Positions 53,325 to 62,330 of a stretch of 64,000 nucleotides of DNA are shown in pieces. The notes under the pieces are model-generated. The model was given only the letters and a program-made list of their open reading frames with translations, was not told the DNA's origin and made no database searches. How positions within the stretch are numbered: position 1 is the stretch's first letter; every line of letters begins with the position of its first letter. Source of the DNA: Pseudomonadota bacterium (GTDB lineage Bacteria > Pseudomonadota > Gammaproteobacteria > Ga0077536); NCBI GenBank assembly GCA_018668255.1, contig JABISZ010000024.1, positions 1-64,000 of the forward strand. The letters run 5' to 3'. Both the position numbers and the translations under genes were made by a program.

Positions 53325-55016
53325 CTATTGCGCGGCGACGACTATTTCTATTAGGTTAGGAGTGTTCGAGCTGATTGCCTTTTCTACAGTAGAGCAAATA
53401 TCAGTTGCACATATCACTCTTTGAGACTCTAGACCCATCGACTTTGCGAGCGCTAGGAAATCAATTGGGGGATCGATCATGTCCATTGCAATGAATTTTT
53501 CAGTCAGAGCTGAAGCGTAATCCTCCTGGGAACGCATGAAATTTTTCAGAATATTATATTCACGATTATTGATAATAATGAAAGTTACAGGAAGTTTCTC
53601 ATAAGCGGCGGTCCAAAGTGCTTGTGGAGAATACATTGCAGCACCATCTCCTACTATTGATACTACCGGTTTACGGCCAATACCAAGAGAGAAGCCTATT
53701 GCCGCCGGCATACCCCACCCTAACGCACCTCCCCTGTTTAGAGAGTATTGTTTTGAATGATCGTTATCTAGGAACTTCCGGAGATCTACGGCAGTAGCCA
53801 AGGCTTCGTCTATGATCGGAGTTTTTCCAATACCGGATGCCAGCTCTCTGGCAGCTACCATTGGGTGAATTGGTGACTGATTAGCCAGCTCATCAGCTTT
53901 TTTATGTAAGCTTTCTTTTCGGTTAAAAAATGATTTTCCTGCCGATCGCCTTTGGGCTTCATATTGTTTGAAATCAGTACTGAGCAACTTAACTAGTAAC
54001 TCATTTAGTTCTTTGACGGAGTACTCAATATCGCCTACTAAAGATAGCTTTGATGGGTAGCTTCTACCTAGATCTCTACCATCGGATGAGAGCTGAAATA
54101 GTTCACAGCCAGAGGGTAAGGGGGATGTATCCGAATATAAAATTGTAATGAAGGATTTACCACCAAGCGCCAGTATGCAATCAAAACCTTTCATTTCCTT
54201 AGCTATTCCATCTGCATTTGTTGGAAGATTTCCTTGCCAAAGGTAGTGGCTAGTAGGGTATGGAATATGGGCTGGCCATGATGAGCCAAATACAGGAGCG
54301 GCAAGAATTTCAGCTAGAGTAACTACTTCCTTATAGGCGTCGTTTTCTGAAATTTCGTCTCCCGCGACAATTGCTATTTTCCCTGGAGCGAATACAGATA
54401 ATTCTGTTGCTAATTCCTTCAAAGAATGTGCTATTGGCCGCCTATCTACGTGTGAAATATTCTGCACTTGGACGCTAGATTCCGCTTCCATGACATTCAT
54501 GGGTAACGATAGAAAAACTGCACCAGACGGCGTTGCTACTGAGTCTTGGAATGCTCTGTGTATCAAAACAGGAAGTTGCTCTGGGGAACCGACTTCTGCG
54601 GCCCACTTGCATATCGGTTTTGCAATGGAGACCAAGTCACCTTGCAGCAAAGGGTCATATATTGAATGACGAGTGTCTTGTTGACCTGCTGTGACTATCA
54701 ATGGTGTCCCAGTAGTGAGAGCGTTCAAGAGATTCCCCGCACCATTCCCAAACCCACCAGCGGTATGGAGGTTGATTACGCCTGGTTTACCTGATGCCTG
54801 GGCATATCCATCGGCCATAGCAACTACGCTGGCTTCTTGGAGTCCCCAAACATAATGAATATTGGGATGGTCTAGTAATGCATCGATTAAGGGCAGTTCT
54901 GTGGTGCCAGGGTTCCCAAAAATATATTCTGCACCTTCGCTTTCAAGAATTTCAAGAAAAATTTCTGCGCCACTGCGTTTTGCTTGTGTACCCATACTGA
55001 TGTCTCTTTCTATCAA
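53325..55016 (-). CDS. thiamine pyrophosphate-dependent enzyme, benzoylformate decarboxylase/acetolactate synthase-like
   Basis: 563 aa; GLQEASVVAMADGYAQASGKPGVINLHTAGGFGNGAGNL, VGDGAAMYSPQALWTAA...NN; start may be 54995. Confidence 0.88.
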   Translation of the reverse strand: MIERDISMGTQAKRSGAEIFLEILESEGAEYIFGNPGTTELPLIDALLDHPNIHYVWGLQEASVVAMADGYAQASGKPGVINLHTAGGFGNGAGNLLNALTTGTPLIVTAGQQDTRHSIYDPLLQGDLVSIAKPICKWAAEVGSPEQLPVLIHRAFQDSVATPSGAVFLSLPMNVMEAESSVQVQNISHVDRRPIAHSLKELATELSVFAPGKIAIVAGDEISENDAYKEVVTLAEILAAPVFGSSWPAHIPYPTSHYLWQGNLPTNADGIAKEMKGFDCILALGGKSFITILYSDTSPLPSGCELFQLSSDGRDLGRSYPSKLSLVGDIEYSVKELNELLVKLLSTDFKQYEAQRRSAGKSFFNRKESLHKKADELANQSPIHPMVAARELASGIGKTPIIDEALATAVDLRKFLDNDHSKQYSLNRGGALGWGMPAAIGFSLGIGRKPVVSIVGDGAAMYSPQALWTAAYEKLPVTFIIINNREYNILKNFMRSQEDYASALTEKFIAMDMIDPPIDFLALAKSMGLESQRVICATDICSTVEKAISSNTPNLIEIVVAAQ

Positions 55017-55080
55017 TTTTATAAACAGTATAATACACTATTCAAATAGATATTTATTGACTCTTGCGCCTAATTTTTTT

Positions 55081-55096
55081 AATTTAATAGTAAATT
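55081..55096. promoter_or_regulatory. inverted repeat AATTTA-ATAG-TAAATT in the divergent TPP-enzyme/Lrp intergenic region
   Basis: perfect 6-bp arms; candidate autoregulatory Lrp-type operator. Confidence 0.3.
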
Positions 55097-55134
55097 ATCC
55101 TTTATATATTGTTTTTTGTAGCATATGTTCTATC

Positions 55135-55617
55135 ATGGGACAAAAATTGTTACTGGATATACATATGGATAAAATTGATCGCAAAATTTTAAGCGCGCTG
55201 CACCATGATGCGCGGATAACTAACCTGGCCTTGGCTGAAAAGGTTTGCTTATCGACGAGTCCTTGCTCGGCAAGAGTCAGGCGCCTCGAAAAAGAAGGGG
55301 TTATTGAGAAGTATGTCACCATATATGATCGCCATAGTATCGGGGTACCCGATACTGCCATCATTGAGTTTATGTTTGAGAGTCAGGACGAGGAGAGCTT
55401 CAAAACATTTGAAGATCACATCGCGACCATGCCTGAGGTAATCGAGGCGCACCTTACTACGGGAGAATATGATTGCTTTATGAAGGTCGCAGTGGCGGGA
55501 ACAAAAGGATATGAAGAATTTCTGATCAATAAGCTGTGGAAGATTGAAGGTATAAAGAATACTCGATCGAGCCTTACCCTGAGATGCTTCAAACAGAGTT
55601 ACTCTCCGGCCCCCTAA
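55135..55617 (+). CDS. Lrp/AsnC family transcriptional regulator
   Basis: MDKIDRKILSALHHDARITNLALAEKVCLSTSPCSARVRRLEKEGVI plus RAM domain; starts at 55135 or 55165, not 54862. Confidence 0.9.
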   Translation: MGQKLLLDIHMDKIDRKILSALHHDARITNLALAEKVCLSTSPCSARVRRLEKEGVIEKYVTIYDRHSIGVPDTAIIEFMFESQDEESFKTFEDHIATMPEVIEAHLTTGEYDCFMKVAVAGTKGYEEFLINKLWKIEGIKNTRSSLTLRCFKQSYSPAP

Positions 55618-55626
55618 GGCCTCTAG

Positions 55627-56796
55627 CTATATGAATGCAAATTGTTCGTCGGCAGTTGCGACGTACGCCTCTTCGACACCGAGCTCCTTTCGGACAATAT
55701 TAGTGCCCATAACGAGTGACACACACTTGTAGAAAGCGATTCTTCTTGATAACCCTTCTCTTCCAAAGCCGCAGTCCGCCGTAATGACCAGCCTATCTTC
55801 TGGGATATATTCTAATGCCCTCCTAATAGTGTCGGCAACCATTTCAGGGGTTTCTACTGTGGTTCTTGTGTGATCTACAACTCCAATTCCAATTTTTTTA
55901 TCATAATTATTCCAATCGATATTTTTGAATAACTTTGCATCTCGAGCTTGATTACTGGCGCATTCAATATCAAGAACATCACAATTCATTTCCATAAAAT
56001 AAGGCAAGGCGCGTTCATAACTGGGTCGTTCCCAGTAGAAGCTTTGTTGATTAGGGTTTCCCCAGCAAGTATGTGCCCAAATCTCAGTCTTGACATCTTT
56101 TGTTTGTCGATTAAACGCATTGGTATAAAATTCTAGGTCTTTATCAGTACATGGTGGTTCCATTTGGCAATTAAAGTGGTGCACTGGCTCTTCTATTTGA
56201 ATAACCGGGCAACCAGCATCAGCTAAGGCGATATATTCTTCATTCATGACCGCAGCGATATCCATGACCATCGCTTGATCTGTTTTGTAGTGATCATTCC
56301 ACAACATCATAGGTAAACATGTTGCGCAGATGTTTCCAAATTTAACCGGTTTCGGGCTCATTTTTTGGGCTGTTTTCCAAAGGTCAACAAAATGCAATTC
56401 GCCGTGTGTGATGTCTTCGGTGACACTGGGCGGGTGCCAGCTTTCCTGCACTTCGTAAAGTATATGACCGGGTTTCATTCCGCCATAGTCAAGAAAATGG
56501 GATGAATTTGAGAACCCAGAGATACCGTTTAGGCGCTCTATAGTATAGAAAAACCAAGATCTACCACCCACTTCCAAGTCATTTCGAGAGTCCCCATCAA
56601 CGAAGATATCTAGGCCAGCTTGTTCTTGCTCGCCAATGTAACACCTGACTGTATCGAGGTATTGTTCTCTATATTTTGAGTCGCTCATGGCTACTTTGAA
56701 GGGTCTGCCGTTTAAATTTTCGGTAAACCAAGTGGGTTTTGGAAACGAGCCTATCATAGATGTAGGCAGGATCTTATCCTTTGTAGCAACAAACAT
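55627..56796 (-). CDS. MetE C-terminal-like (cobalamin-independent methionine synthase family) methyltransferase homologue
   Basis: about 389 aa; SMIGSFPKPTWF, IWAHTCWGN and ADCGFGREG zinc-ligand motifs; no N-terminal MetE domain. Confidence 0.85.
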   Translation of the reverse strand: MFVATKDKILPTSMIGSFPKPTWFTENLNGRPFKVAMSDSKYREQYLDTVRCYIGEQEQAGLDIFVDGDSRNDLEVGGRSWFFYTIERLNGISGFSNSSHFLDYGGMKPGHILYEVQESWHPPSVTEDITHGELHFVDLWKTAQKMSPKPVKFGNICATCLPMMLWNDHYKTDQAMVMDIAAVMNEEYIALADAGCPVIQIEEPVHHFNCQMEPPCTDKDLEFYTNAFNRQTKDVKTEIWAHTCWGNPNQQSFYWERPSYERALPYFMEMNCDVLDIECASNQARDAKLFKNIDWNNYDKKIGIGVVDHTRTTVETPEMVADTIRRALEYIPEDRLVITADCGFGREGLSRRIAFYKCVSLVMGTNIVRKELGVEEAYVATADEQFAFI

Positions 56797-56978
56797 AAGC
56801 CTTTCCCTCTTATTATTGTATCCTCTCACCATACGTAAAAATTTTTAAAACATAAAGAACCGTTGTTCTACGTTTGGATAAAAAAAGAGAGTAATAAAGT
56901 TATTTACTTTTATATTCCATTAGGAGAGATAATGCCTCATGGATGAGATGTTAATTATACATAACAAAGGAGAGGACA

Positions 56979-58181
56979 ATGGGGAGCCAAGACCACGTTG
57001 AACTAGAGGCCGCCAGTTTGGATGAGATCAGAGGATTAGGTTTTGATCCTGAGCGTCTGGCTGGCGTTAAGGAGAAAATACTTTCGGACATAGGTGAAGA
57101 AAAATGTCATGGAGTGTCTATGATCGCCGCTCGCCAAGGCAAGGTAGTTCTGGCCATTACCGAAGGATATGCCGATCGAGAGAATGATAAGACGCTAGCT
57201 ACTGATTCGATTTTTGTAACAATGTCAGTTGCTAAGCAGTTTACGAATGTGCTTGCGCTGTCTCTTGTGGAGAAAGGTTTGTTGAAGTTGCATGCTCCTG
57301 TAGCGGAAGTTATCCCGGAATTCGCTACATTGGGGAAAGAGAAAGTTAATCTCTATCATTTACTAACGCATACTAGCGGTCTACTTTCAGCAGTTCCTGC
57401 TGTGGCACCTGATGTCTTAATGAATATTGAAAAGCTTACCTCATTTGCATGTGGACTTCCGCTCGAGTCTCAGCCAGGGGAGAGAGTGAACTATTCGATT
57501 TTATTGGGACATACTGTTATTGCTGCGATGTGCTTGAAAGTTGCTGGTAATGGACGCACCTATGCACAAATGTTGTCTGAGGAAATATTCGATCCGTTAG
57601 GGATGGTTAGTACCAGTCTTGGTCCCAGGGCTGATTTAATGGATAGACTCTGCCCTGTAAAAGTGTCTTATAAGGATATTCCTGCCCTGTTACCTCCCGA
57701 GGCTGTCGAGGGAATAGGATCGCTCTTGACTATGCCAGGATGTGAGTTGCCGGGGGCGGGGTGTATCACTACAGTTCAGGACGTTCACCGGTTTGCTGAA
57801 ATGCTTAGGCGTGGTGGAGCGTTAGGCGATGCACGGATATTATCACCAGGAATGTTAGATTTTTGTACTAGAAATCATACTGGGGAAAAGAGGAACATTT
57901 TGTTTGATATGTGGAGAGGTACTAGGGACTGGCTATCTTATCCTGCGAACATTGGGGTCGGATTTTTCATGCGTGGCGAAGGAGATATCCCTGGTTTATT
58001 CAGTGTGATGAATTCCCCTCGAACTTATGGTGGCTTTGGAGCTGGTTCAACTGGTTTTACGGTAGATCCTGAACGGGACATAACCTTAACTTTTTTGTCA
58101 ACGGGCCTGATGGAGGACAGCTACCATTTCGAGAGAATTGGCGTCATCGCAACGCTTTTATTGGCGGCGCTCATAGAGTAA
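56979..58181 (+). CDS. beta-lactamase-fold serine hydrolase (class C/esterase-like)
   Basis: 400 aa; SxxK in FVTMSVAKQFTNVLALSLVEKG, LLTHTSGLLSAV. Confidence 0.85.
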   Translation: MGSQDHVELEAASLDEIRGLGFDPERLAGVKEKILSDIGEEKCHGVSMIAARQGKVVLAITEGYADRENDKTLATDSIFVTMSVAKQFTNVLALSLVEKGLLKLHAPVAEVIPEFATLGKEKVNLYHLLTHTSGLLSAVPAVAPDVLMNIEKLTSFACGLPLESQPGERVNYSILLGHTVIAAMCLKVAGNGRTYAQMLSEEIFDPLGMVSTSLGPRADLMDRLCPVKVSYKDIPALLPPEAVEGIGSLLTMPGCELPGAGCITTVQDVHRFAEMLRRGGALGDARILSPGMLDFCTRNHTGEKRNILFDMWRGTRDWLSYPANIGVGFFMRGEGDIPGLFSVMNSPRTYGGFGAGSTGFTVDPERDITLTFLSTGLMEDSYHFERIGVIATLLLAALIE

Positions 58182-58270
58182 GCACCTCGCTACCAGTAAA
58201 GCTTTAGGCTCGATTATGAACTACTCATTCGAGTGGATACGACCTCGAACAATGTCCATTTTCATTAAAA

Positions 58271-58300
58271 TCGACGAATAGTCGTTGGGAATGGTATAAT
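58271..58300 (+). promoter_or_regulatory. sigma70-like promoter for tRNA-Ser
   Basis: -35-like TCGACG (58271-58276), 18-nt spacer, -10 TATAAT (58295-58300), GC-rich discriminator. Confidence 0.6.
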
Positions 58301-58322
58301 TTCGGGCTTGCTAATTGCACTT

Positions 58323-58413
58323 GGAGAGGTGGCCGAGCGGCTGAAGGCGCTCCCCTGCTAAGGGAGTATGGGTCAAAAGCCCATCGAGGGTTCGAATCCC
58401 TCTCTCTCCGCCA
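58323..58413 (+). tRNA. tRNA-Ser(GCT)
   Basis: GGAGAGGTGGCCGAGCGGCTGAAGGCGCTCCCCTGCTAAGGGAG...GGTTCGAATCCC...TCTCTCCGCCA; long variable arm, GCT anticodon, encoded CCA. Confidence 0.98.
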
Positions 58414-58680
58414 TATATCTCAGGTAATACCCTTTTTTTACACAAGAGCCTCTGATGCGAGCTGTACCTGTAGGTTATAGTTTGGCTTTGAAAAAGAGCT
58501 TCTGTATCCACAGAAATCTTCGACCATGAAATAACACTGGTTTTGAGCTTATCTGGCATTAAGTCGTCGTCACCGGATGAGAGTACTGAAAAATAGGCTT
58601 GCCCTGAAGTCGAATCAATGAGAGTTTTAAACTCCTAATTACAAAGTCCGAAATGGTCAAAATTCTTTGCAGGAGTTACC

Positions 58681-59193
58681 ATGAAAAGAGTAGTAAAAAG
58701 ATTACGATGGCTAGCTTTTATAGCACTATCGTTAGGTGTTCTCGCGTGTTCGGACAAGAACGATGTTGCCAACATCACGATTTCTGAAGAGCCTGTAGTC
58801 GATCGAATATTTCTGGATGTCTATAAAAGCCCAACTTGTACATGTTGTGATAAATGGGTCACACATGTCGAAGCTGCAGGCTTTGAAGCAGATGTACATC
58901 AGCCCACTGATTTAAACAAGCTAAAGGCTGATAAGAAAATTTTACCTCGTTACCGGTCCTGCCATACGTCGGTTTCTAAAAATGGCTATGTCTTTGAAGG
59001 TCATATCCCTGCCAATATTATTCAGAGATTTATCGCCAACCCGCCCTCTGGTGCTATTGGGCTGGCAGTGCCGGGTATGCCCGTTGGTAGTCCAGGGATG
59101 GAGATAGGTAATCTCCATGATGCCTACGATGTACTGCTATTGAGGAAGAATGGTGAGAGTAAAGTTTTCGAGCAGATTGATAGGGTACACTAA
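58681..59193 (+). CDS. DUF411 family metal-binding lipoprotein
   Basis: 170 aa; lipobox LGVLAC, VYKSPTCTCCDKWVTHVEAAGF. Confidence 0.88.
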   Translation: MKRVVKRLRWLAFIALSLGVLACSDKNDVANITISEEPVVDRIFLDVYKSPTCTCCDKWVTHVEAAGFEADVHQPTDLNKLKADKKILPRYRSCHTSVSKNGYVFEGHIPANIIQRFIANPPSGAIGLAVPGMPVGSPGMEIGNLHDAYDVLLLRKNGESKVFEQIDRVH

Positions 59194-59443
59194 TCTAGTG
59201 TTTGATTATGGTAGATAAGTTTTTAAAGATACTTGGAATTAAAAGGTGGAGATAGATTGACGACGCGGCAGCTGTTTTTCTGCTAAAAAGAATAGGACGA
59301 ACATTAGGTGAGACTCGACTATTTACAAGCGCGGATTAAATTTGATTGCTTTTATTTTAGGCAGATAAATAAATGCTATAGCTGTTCATTTTGGGAAAGT
59401 ATGTAAATAAAAGATAAAACCGGTTAGTTGAGGTTAAACACTG

Positions 59444-60259
59444 ATGATTGTTCAATCAGCGAAAGATGATCAAACACATCTAGTTATGACAATGGATCAG
59501 CACACATCTTTTGCTGCTCAGTTGGCGAGGTGTTTTGGAAATGAGCAGTTTGAATCCGTAAGCCCACGAGAACAGATGTTATACGTAATTAGACACCATG
59601 ACGCAGGATGGCGCCTCTTGGATGACTTGGTTCTGCGAGATAATAATACTGGGTTGCCCTACAACTTGGGCCAGACTCCTTTCGGAGAAATAATTAAGAC
59701 AAGTCAGTTATCCCCGGATTTTAATGGCGAGACTCATCCGTATTGTGAGCTTATTTCCAGCATGCACAGCTTAGGGCTTTATAATGGGCGTTATGGAATG
59801 TCAGACAAAGTATTGCTAGATATTCTGGGCGATGATAACCGAGAGTTGGCCGATACTGTCTTGCTCAAAGAGAAGAGTAGACAGGTTCTCTTAAAAAACC
59901 AGCTGATAAAAGATTCTGAGACGGCTGGATGGATTGAAGAAAAAAATCTTCTTCAGAACTACAAGCAACTCCAATTTTTTGACACATTAGCTCTTTATTT
60001 TAATTGCTCTTCGGAAGAATCAAGATCGAACATTTCTTTTTCTCATGTGCCAGAAAGTGGGGTGAAAGATGTTACTGTGAACCTTAGGCCGATTGGCTTG
60101 AATAGATATCAATTAAGACCTTATCCTTTTAATGAGAGCTGTATAGAGTTGTTTTTTTGTGGGCGCTATATGAGCCCTACTAAAGATGAAGACTCATTGC
60201 GAAAAATTTGGCAAGCAACGCCAGTCGAACGTCAGAATATTTTGCTGATGGCCACATAA
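59444..60259 (+). CDS. DUF3891 family protein
   Basis: 271 aa; DQHTSFAAQLARCFG, YVIRHHDAGWRLLDD. Confidence 0.75.
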   Translation: MIVQSAKDDQTHLVMTMDQHTSFAAQLARCFGNEQFESVSPREQMLYVIRHHDAGWRLLDDLVLRDNNTGLPYNLGQTPFGEIIKTSQLSPDFNGETHPYCELISSMHSLGLYNGRYGMSDKVLLDILGDDNRELADTVLLKEKSRQVLLKNQLIKDSETAGWIEEKNLLQNYKQLQFFDTLALYFNCSSEESRSNISFSHVPESGVKDVTVNLRPIGLNRYQLRPYPFNESCIELFFCGRYMSPTKDEDSLRKIWQATPVERQNILLMAT

Positions 60260-60343
60260 TTTCCATCGTTGCTGAGAGCCGTGTTATAGAACTTTCTGAT
60301 ACGATAAACTTTACCTAAGATTATTTCTAATCTTGCTAAGCAA

Positions 60344-61123
60344 CTAGTCGAGCATAGTTTTCGAATTCCACCAAGGAGTGTCAGAGAAAGCACGTAGGTC
60401 TATTTCATGCGTCCACGCTGAACGATGCTGGGTTGCTAAGTGGAAATAAGTATCGGCAATTTTTGAAGGTAATAGAAGCCCGTCGTGCTCTAACCCTTGG
60501 GTTTTCCTGAGCTCTTGAAATTTCTCAGCGCCTAGCATTTTGCCTAAAGTATCCGGGGCATCGACCGCTCCATCAATGAGGACATGCGCTATGTGAATAC
60601 CCTTGTTTGAAAACTCCGCATTTAATGATTGGCATAGCATCCGTCTTCCACCCATGGCTGCTGCATGTGAGTGTTGGCCAGCGTTCCCTCGAACAGCTGC
60701 AGTAGCGGAGGTCACTAGGACGGCTCCCTTTCCACGTTTTTCCATAAGAGGAAATAGAGCTTTAGCTACTCTGAATAGGCCAAACGTTCCCATCTGCCAT
60801 CCTCTCGAAAATGCCTTGTAGGACGTTTCCTCGAGTGGGACGGAGCCTATTTGAGCACCTAGATTGTAAACGACTACTTCAATCGGCCCAATCTCTGACT
60901 CAATTAGCGCAATCCGTTCTTCGAGAGCGTTTTCCTCGATCGCATTTAAGAGGAAACCAGAGGCTGAAAAACCGTCATTTTGAATATCATCTACTAACTT
61001 TTTTAGGCCTACGGCATCGCTACGTCGACATAAGCAAGCATGAAAGCCTTCGCTTGCAAAACGGGCGCTTACCGTCCCACCTATTCCTGCACCGGCACCT
61101 ATTACTAAGCAAACTGGTTTCAT
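60344..61123 (-). CDS. atypical SDR-family protein
   Basis: 259 aa; VIGAGAGIGGTVSARFASEGF Rossmann motif, GIHIAHVLIDGAVDAP; YxxxK absent. Confidence 0.88.
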   Translation of the reverse strand: MKPVCLVIGAGAGIGGTVSARFASEGFHACLCRRSDAVGLKKLVDDIQNDGFSASGFLLNAIEENALEERIALIESEIGPIEVVVYNLGAQIGSVPLEETSYKAFSRGWQMGTFGLFRVAKALFPLMEKRGKGAVLVTSATAAVRGNAGQHSHAAAMGGRRMLCQSLNAEFSNKGIHIAHVLIDGAVDAPDTLGKMLGAEKFQELRKTQGLEHDGLLLPSKIADTYFHLATQHRSAWTHEIDLRAFSDTPWWNSKTMLD

Positions 61124-61331
61124 AACATGGTCCTTTATTTAAAATAATAGCCTTTATTTCATAAGTGATGTCGTAATCGTTTCTAATGGTTTAGCATTAT
61201 TTCGTAATAAGATACGCTGAGTATCAAAGTTGAATAATTGAGCTTATTGCTATTAATGTTGAAGTTCAATATTTATCACTAAAATAATTGCTACGTTGTC
61301 CTTACGACGTATGCCTTTGCAGGTGCATCAT

Positions 61332-62330
61332 ATGAAAGTTAACAAAGAGTGGTTGGAGAAAGTTTCCGAAGAAGTTGTTGATCCCGAGAGACGAATCATA
61401 GATCCACATCATCATTTTTTCGTGGAAGGGGGTGGCTTCCCTGCCTACAGTGTCGATGATCTCATTTCCGATGTTAGGACTCATAATGTCGTGAAAACAG
61501 TATACCTTCAGTGCTGGGAGGGCTATCGCATCGATGGTCCGGTTGAGCTTCAAGTGGTAGGAGAAACTGAATATGTAGATGCTATTGCCAAGCGTCTTAG
61601 CACTGTTGGAGAGGCTGTAAAGATTAGTGGAATCATTGCTACTGCTGAGCTACGCGATGTGAATAGCGTACAAACTGTGCTAAATGCACATAAGGCTTCC
61701 AGTAAGCTTTTTCGAGGGATCAGACAGATGGCAGCCTGGGATAGTAGTGAAGATATTATGAATACGCCAAATCTAGATCACCCGATGCTTTACACAGATC
61801 CTGATTTTGTAAAGGGTTTTAGAGTATTAGATGATATGAATCTGGTATTTGATGCATGGTTATATCATCATCAGATGAGGTCTTTAACTAAGTTAGCTCA
61901 GAAATTTCCGAATACCACTATTGTTTTAGACCATCTAGGAACTCCTTTAGGCGTTGGTCCTTATGTAGGGGAAAGGGATGAAGTTTATACCGAGTGGGAG
62001 CGTGAATTGAAAGAGCTATCTAAATGCCCTAATGTAAATGTTAAACTAGGCGGCTTAGCAATGCCGTGGAATGGGTTTGGATTTGAGGATCAGGATAGAC
62101 CGCCTTCTTCTGATGATATCGTGGAGAAACAAAGTCTCTATTATCATGCCGCGATTGATGCTTTTGGTCCTAGCCGTTGTATGTTCGAAAGTAATTTCCC
62201 AGTCGATAAATGTGCCTTGTCGTACCATGTTTTATGGAATGCATTTAAGAAGATGTCTGCTCAGTACAGCGAATCAGAGCAAGACGATCTATTCTATGGG
62301 ACAGCTGAGAGAGTCTATCGACTAGACTGA
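61332..62330 (+). CDS. amidohydrolase family 2 (TIM-barrel) hydrolase
   Basis: RRIIDPHHHFF, TIVLDHLGTPLG, RCMFESNFPVDK; start at 61332 or 61296. Confidence 0.87.
   Translation: MKVNKEWLEKVSEEVVDPERRIIDPHHHFFVEGGGFPAYSVDDLISDVRTHNVVKTVYLQCWEGYRIDGPVELQVVGETEYVDAIAKRLSTVGEAVKISGIIATAELRDVNSVQTVLNAHKASSKLFRGIRQMAAWDSSEDIMNTPNLDHPMLYTDPDFVKGFRVLDDMNLVFDAWLYHHQMRSLTKLAQKFPNTTIVLDHLGTPLGVGPYVGERDEVYTEWERELKELSKCPNVNVKLGGLAMPWNGFGFEDQDRPPSSDDIVEKQSLYYHAAIDAFGPSRCMFESNFPVDKCALSYHVLWNAFKKMSAQYSESEQDDLFYGTAERVYRLD

Noticed and set aside
54862-55134. N-terminal extension of the Lrp/AsnC ORF in the track
   Set aside because: It is antisense to the TPP-enzyme gene and does not resemble Lrp; real starts are ATG 55135 or 55165.
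52163-58322. Genomic island or integrative element at tRNA-Ser
   Set aside because: Composition and tRNA proximity are suggestive, but I found no integrase, transposase or obvious direct repeat of the tRNA 3' end, so no mobile element is called.
58311-58559. 82 aa minus-strand ORF containing GERGIRTLDGLLTHTPLAGERLQPLGHLSK
   Set aside because: This is the antisense translation of tRNA-Ser(GCT), a well-known spurious protein annotation.
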